This document shows positions 61,204-64,000 of a stretch of DNA of 64,000 nt, piece by piece; the first letter of the stretch is position 1; each line of letters opens with the position of its first letter. The notes below the pieces were generated by a model. That model saw only the letters and a program-made list of their open reading frames with translations, did no database searches and had not been told where the DNA came from. The position numbers and the translations under genes were made by a program. This DNA comes from Ashinkailepas kermadecensis (lineage: Eukaryota > Arthropoda > Thecostraca > Neolepadidae), in the NCBI GenBank assembly GCA_034440615.1, contig JAOTOM010003929.1, positions 82,501-146,500 on the forward strand, given 5' to 3'.

Positions 61204-62635
61204 GCATGCTGCATGAGAGCATTGCACTTATTGCTTCACAAAGAACAATAACATGTTGAAAGTACAATATTTTCAGGAATGGAATCCTGTGCTGATAACA
61301 TTTTCTGAGTTATAAATTTGCAGATCAGATCTACATCATTTGTGTTAATAAATATGAGAAATTCATAGAAATGCATACACCGGTTTGTGGACAAGAAGTT
61401 ATTCTGATGATTTCTGATGTATTGGAAAATGACAAATTTTCATGATGGAAGCAGGCAAAGTTAAAGTACATATATCTCAATAAGTGGTCAGTTCACTAAC
61501 AAGACAACAAATTCACTCAAATAGCACTCAAAATGCCAGGCGGCCCACTCTTTTGCAAGTTTAAAATCGATGACAGTGCTTTCTTGAATCATGTTTAAAG
61601 CACATGAAGGAAATGTATTGCTGACACTTGTTAGGAACTGATGTGTGTAACGTTAATTAACATTTCTAATGTCCTGATGTTTGTACACAAAATATAGCTC
61701 ACTATTGTAAATAGCATGGGAAGTATGATGCCATATATCATGGCTAATTTATGGTCAAACTGTTATGCAGCAGATTCCCTGCATTGTTACTTAGTTATTT
61801 GGGCTTTAGGGCACAGACCATGTTGATCACATAGCTCCCTGCATTGTTGTTAACTGATACATCAGTATGTTTGCAAATTCACTTACGAGTGAATCGATAC
61901 CATTCTCACTGGGGTATAAAAGCTACATTATAACATTGCTTATACCGGGCGGCTGTGTCGGTGCATTGACGGCACGTTAAACTTTCGGTCAAAATTATGC
62001 CGTTTAACTTGAATTAATGGATCGGGTGGTGGGGCCAGGGTACACGCAACAAGCTCTGCTTAACAATCGGACCCTGGTTCATAAAGCCACCCCAACAAGA
62101 ACTCGGATGAAACTTATTATTTATTTTTTATTTTTTTAAATTGCATATAACAGAAACCCATCTCGATTGTCCTGCTTACTCAGGACACCATAGAAGTCAA
62201 TGAAGCTAATGAAAACCATAGAAGTCAATGAAAATGTTACTTCATCCCCTGTATTGTTAATGGAAACAAGTCTCTTGAACCATATGTTATGTCCTTCACA
62301 GTGTTGCTCCATCCACCTCCAACTCCAACCCTGACCAAACTTCAGGAGCCCATCCATCTCCAAAGCAGTGTGTTGAAGAAGGTATGTATTGCAGCATAAC
62401 TACTGTGACCGGAATTCCATGGTATCCATGTTGCCTTACAATCCATCCTTGCTGATCCATGTAGCAGATGTTTGACTTTCCTCAAACTGTCTGGATAACT
62501 GGGGAGTTGAAATCACATGTGTGATGAAGCAGATGAACTATTCCTGGATTCTTATGTTGCATCATTGCATGGCACAGTGACATACCGAATGGGGAGGGGG
62601 AATTGTGGGAAGTTGCCTCACCCCCCCCCCCGTCC
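61204..62635. other. No gene recognised; one headless SINE tail
   Basis: Only the short insert at 61,789-61,835 is identifiable. Nearby open frames are short and without homology. Confidence 0.6.
61789..61835 (-). mobile_element. Headless SINE-tail copy with 13-bp target duplication
   Basis: A 47-bp insert with ATTTGGGCTTTAGGGCACAG between two TCCCTGCATTGTT sequences (61,776-61,788 and 61,836-61,848). Confidence 0.82.
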
Positions 62636-62639
62636 TGAT

Positions 62640-63430
62640 AGGTTGTGGGGCCCCAAGAATCCGCCGAGCTTAGGAAAAAAAATGCGCTATGCTCCCTAAG
62701 AATTTCCCTCTGTCCACCAAAAATCGCACCGGGGCTCAGAAAAATCACATTGGGGGCCCCAAAACGTAGCGCAGGGGCCCTGATAATGACGCTGGGGCCT
62801 CAAAAGTTTGCACATGGGCCCCTGAAAATCACGTTGAGGCCGCAAACAAGTCGTGCCGGGATTCAAGAAAATCACGACGGGGGCCACAAACCGTCGGGCC
62901 GGGGCCTCCTGAAAATCACGCCGAGACTGGGGTATTAAGAATTATCACCCGGGCCCCTGAAAATCACGCCAGAGGCCTGATAGGTCCCACCGGGGCTCTA
63001 AAAGTCTCGTTGAGATCACCCAACAAATGAAGCCGGGTGAATGAAAAACAGTTCGGACACGGAAAATCAATCTGGGATCTCAACAATAGCTCCAAAAGCC
63101 CACAAAACTTGTTGGGCCCCCACAAACGTGTCGTAGCCACCGCAAGGGATCCCAACAAGTGACGACGGGGCCCCAAAAAATCGCACTTAGACAAAAACAA
63201 ATTCACGCCGCTTCTCTTGAAAATATCACTGGGGCCAAAACGTCGTGCCGGAGCCCCACAAGTTGCAGCTGGCTTCCCAAGTACCAATATATACCCGGAA
63301 TGTCACCTTGCGGACGGAAAAATTGCGTCAAGGATCCACGAAATAAGAAGTCGGACACCGGAAAAGAAACCTGTTTGGGCACCGGAAAAAAACGCACCGA
63401 GAGTCAGAAGAATCGTACCGGGTTCCAAAA
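62640..63430 (+). repeat. Degenerate minisatellite, ~21-bp units alternating as ~42-bp dimers
   Basis: Unit type A is like GGCCCCTGAAAATCACGCCG; unit type B is like GGCCGCAAACAAGTCGTGCC. Between about 62,780 and 62,960 they alternate A-B-A-B. Decay increases to the right, and the last recognisable units are near 63,420. The 21-bp period keeps a plus-strand frame open (62,645-62,938) with heptad-like repeats (TLGPQKF, ITLRPQT). It resembles no known protein, and I do not call it a gene. Confidence 0.75.
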
Positions 63431-63873
63431 ATAGCCTGCAGGCGGCTTATAAAAATAGACTTCACCACAAAAACCACAAGGAGACTCCATCGAATCGACC
63501 AGAGCACCGGAAAATTCAGAATGGGTCCCGAAAGAAAATTATCCGAAGAGCCTTTCTACTCTCGATCGTGCAATGTGCGGAAAAACACGTTGAGCAGCCG
63601 CAGTGGCGTATTAAATGAAAAAATTCCCCTCCCTAACGTTAGGCACCAAGGAAATACTTTCACCCATCGTCATTACCGTTCAGGTCTGCTGTGCTCTGAT
63701 GCTTCATCAATGCTGGTGTGTTTTAGCCTGCATCTGATCGCTGAAGTATTTTTATTTAAGCCGGTGTGTGTTTGTTGGTGTGTGGAGTGAGGAGGAGGGT
63801 AACAGTGACGGTGACGATAGATCCGAGCCCACTATATGGCACTGCAGTCGCATGCTATTACTCAGAGTTGTTA

Positions 63874-63990
63874 TGCTGGTGAGTTCGAGTCTCACCTGTC
63901 GCTACTCTTCGCCCGCGACCAATCGGCGTGAGAGATTGGCGACGCTATATGACACAACGGTCGACGTGTCGTAGAACCAATAACCAACCA
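63874..63990 (+). mobile_element. 5'-truncated tRNA-Val SINE with 10-bp target duplication
   Basis: It starts inside the B box (GAGTTCGAGTCTCACC) and runs through body and tail to AATAACCAACCA. AGAGTTGTTA lies at 63,864-63,873 and 63,991-64,000, the last base of the window. It is the only plus-strand copy of the Val type here. Confidence 0.92.
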
Positions 63991-64000
63991 AGAGTTGTTA

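Overview
This is eukaryotic nuclear DNA from a metazoan, most likely an arthropod. The evidence is a split gene with canonical GT-AG introns whose exons read as the ciliary protein TTC21B/IFT139. It also carries CR1-type non-LTR retrotransposons, Penelope-like elements (PLEs), hAT-like DNA transposons, tRNA-derived SINEs, long (TA)n tracts and many short AACCTAACC blocks, the unit of the arthropod TTAGG telomere repeat. GC-rich exons in AT-richer surroundings would fit a crustacean or a chelicerate; I cannot decide between them.

Host genes occupy the left third. Nine coding exons of a TTC21B orthologue lie on the minus strand from 22,914 (start codon) down to 8,515. All splice sites are canonical and all junction phases agree, giving the first 467 codons; the rest is not found in this window. 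On the plus strand, 4,407-5,176 is a terminal coding exon of an unidentified acidic protein with twelve 8-residue repeats. If TTC21B continues to the left, this exon lies antisense inside its ninth intron.

The rest is mobile DNA. 1-1,840 (minus) is a frameshifted hAT-like transposase running off the left edge. 25,111-32,590 (minus) is a CR1 copy split cleanly by a 4,395-bp hAT-like transposon (25,999-30,393) with an 8-bp target duplication and inverted ends. 35,570-39,871 holds two PLE families, each a head-to-head inverted pair, fused back to back and abutting another CR1 fragment. 48,000-53,028 is a nearly full-length CR1 with a repeated 5' leader, an esterase ORF1 and an endonuclease/reverse-transcriptase ORF2, disabled by small lesions. 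60,204-61,199 is a solo LTR with a 4-bp target duplication. A dispersed AACCT-containing repeat fills much of 34.8-35.3, 43.5-45.5 and 57-60.2 kb, and 62.6-63.4 kb is an old minisatellite with an alternating ~21-bp unit.

The most interesting signals are the hAT-like lineage (two diverged copies with the same D-65-D-29-CxxH spacing and a datable insertion into CR1) and a SINE superfamily in which different tRNA-like heads share one 3' tail domain. Short headless copies of that tail are themselves flanked by perfect target-site duplications, so the tail appears to be the part recognised for retrotransposition.
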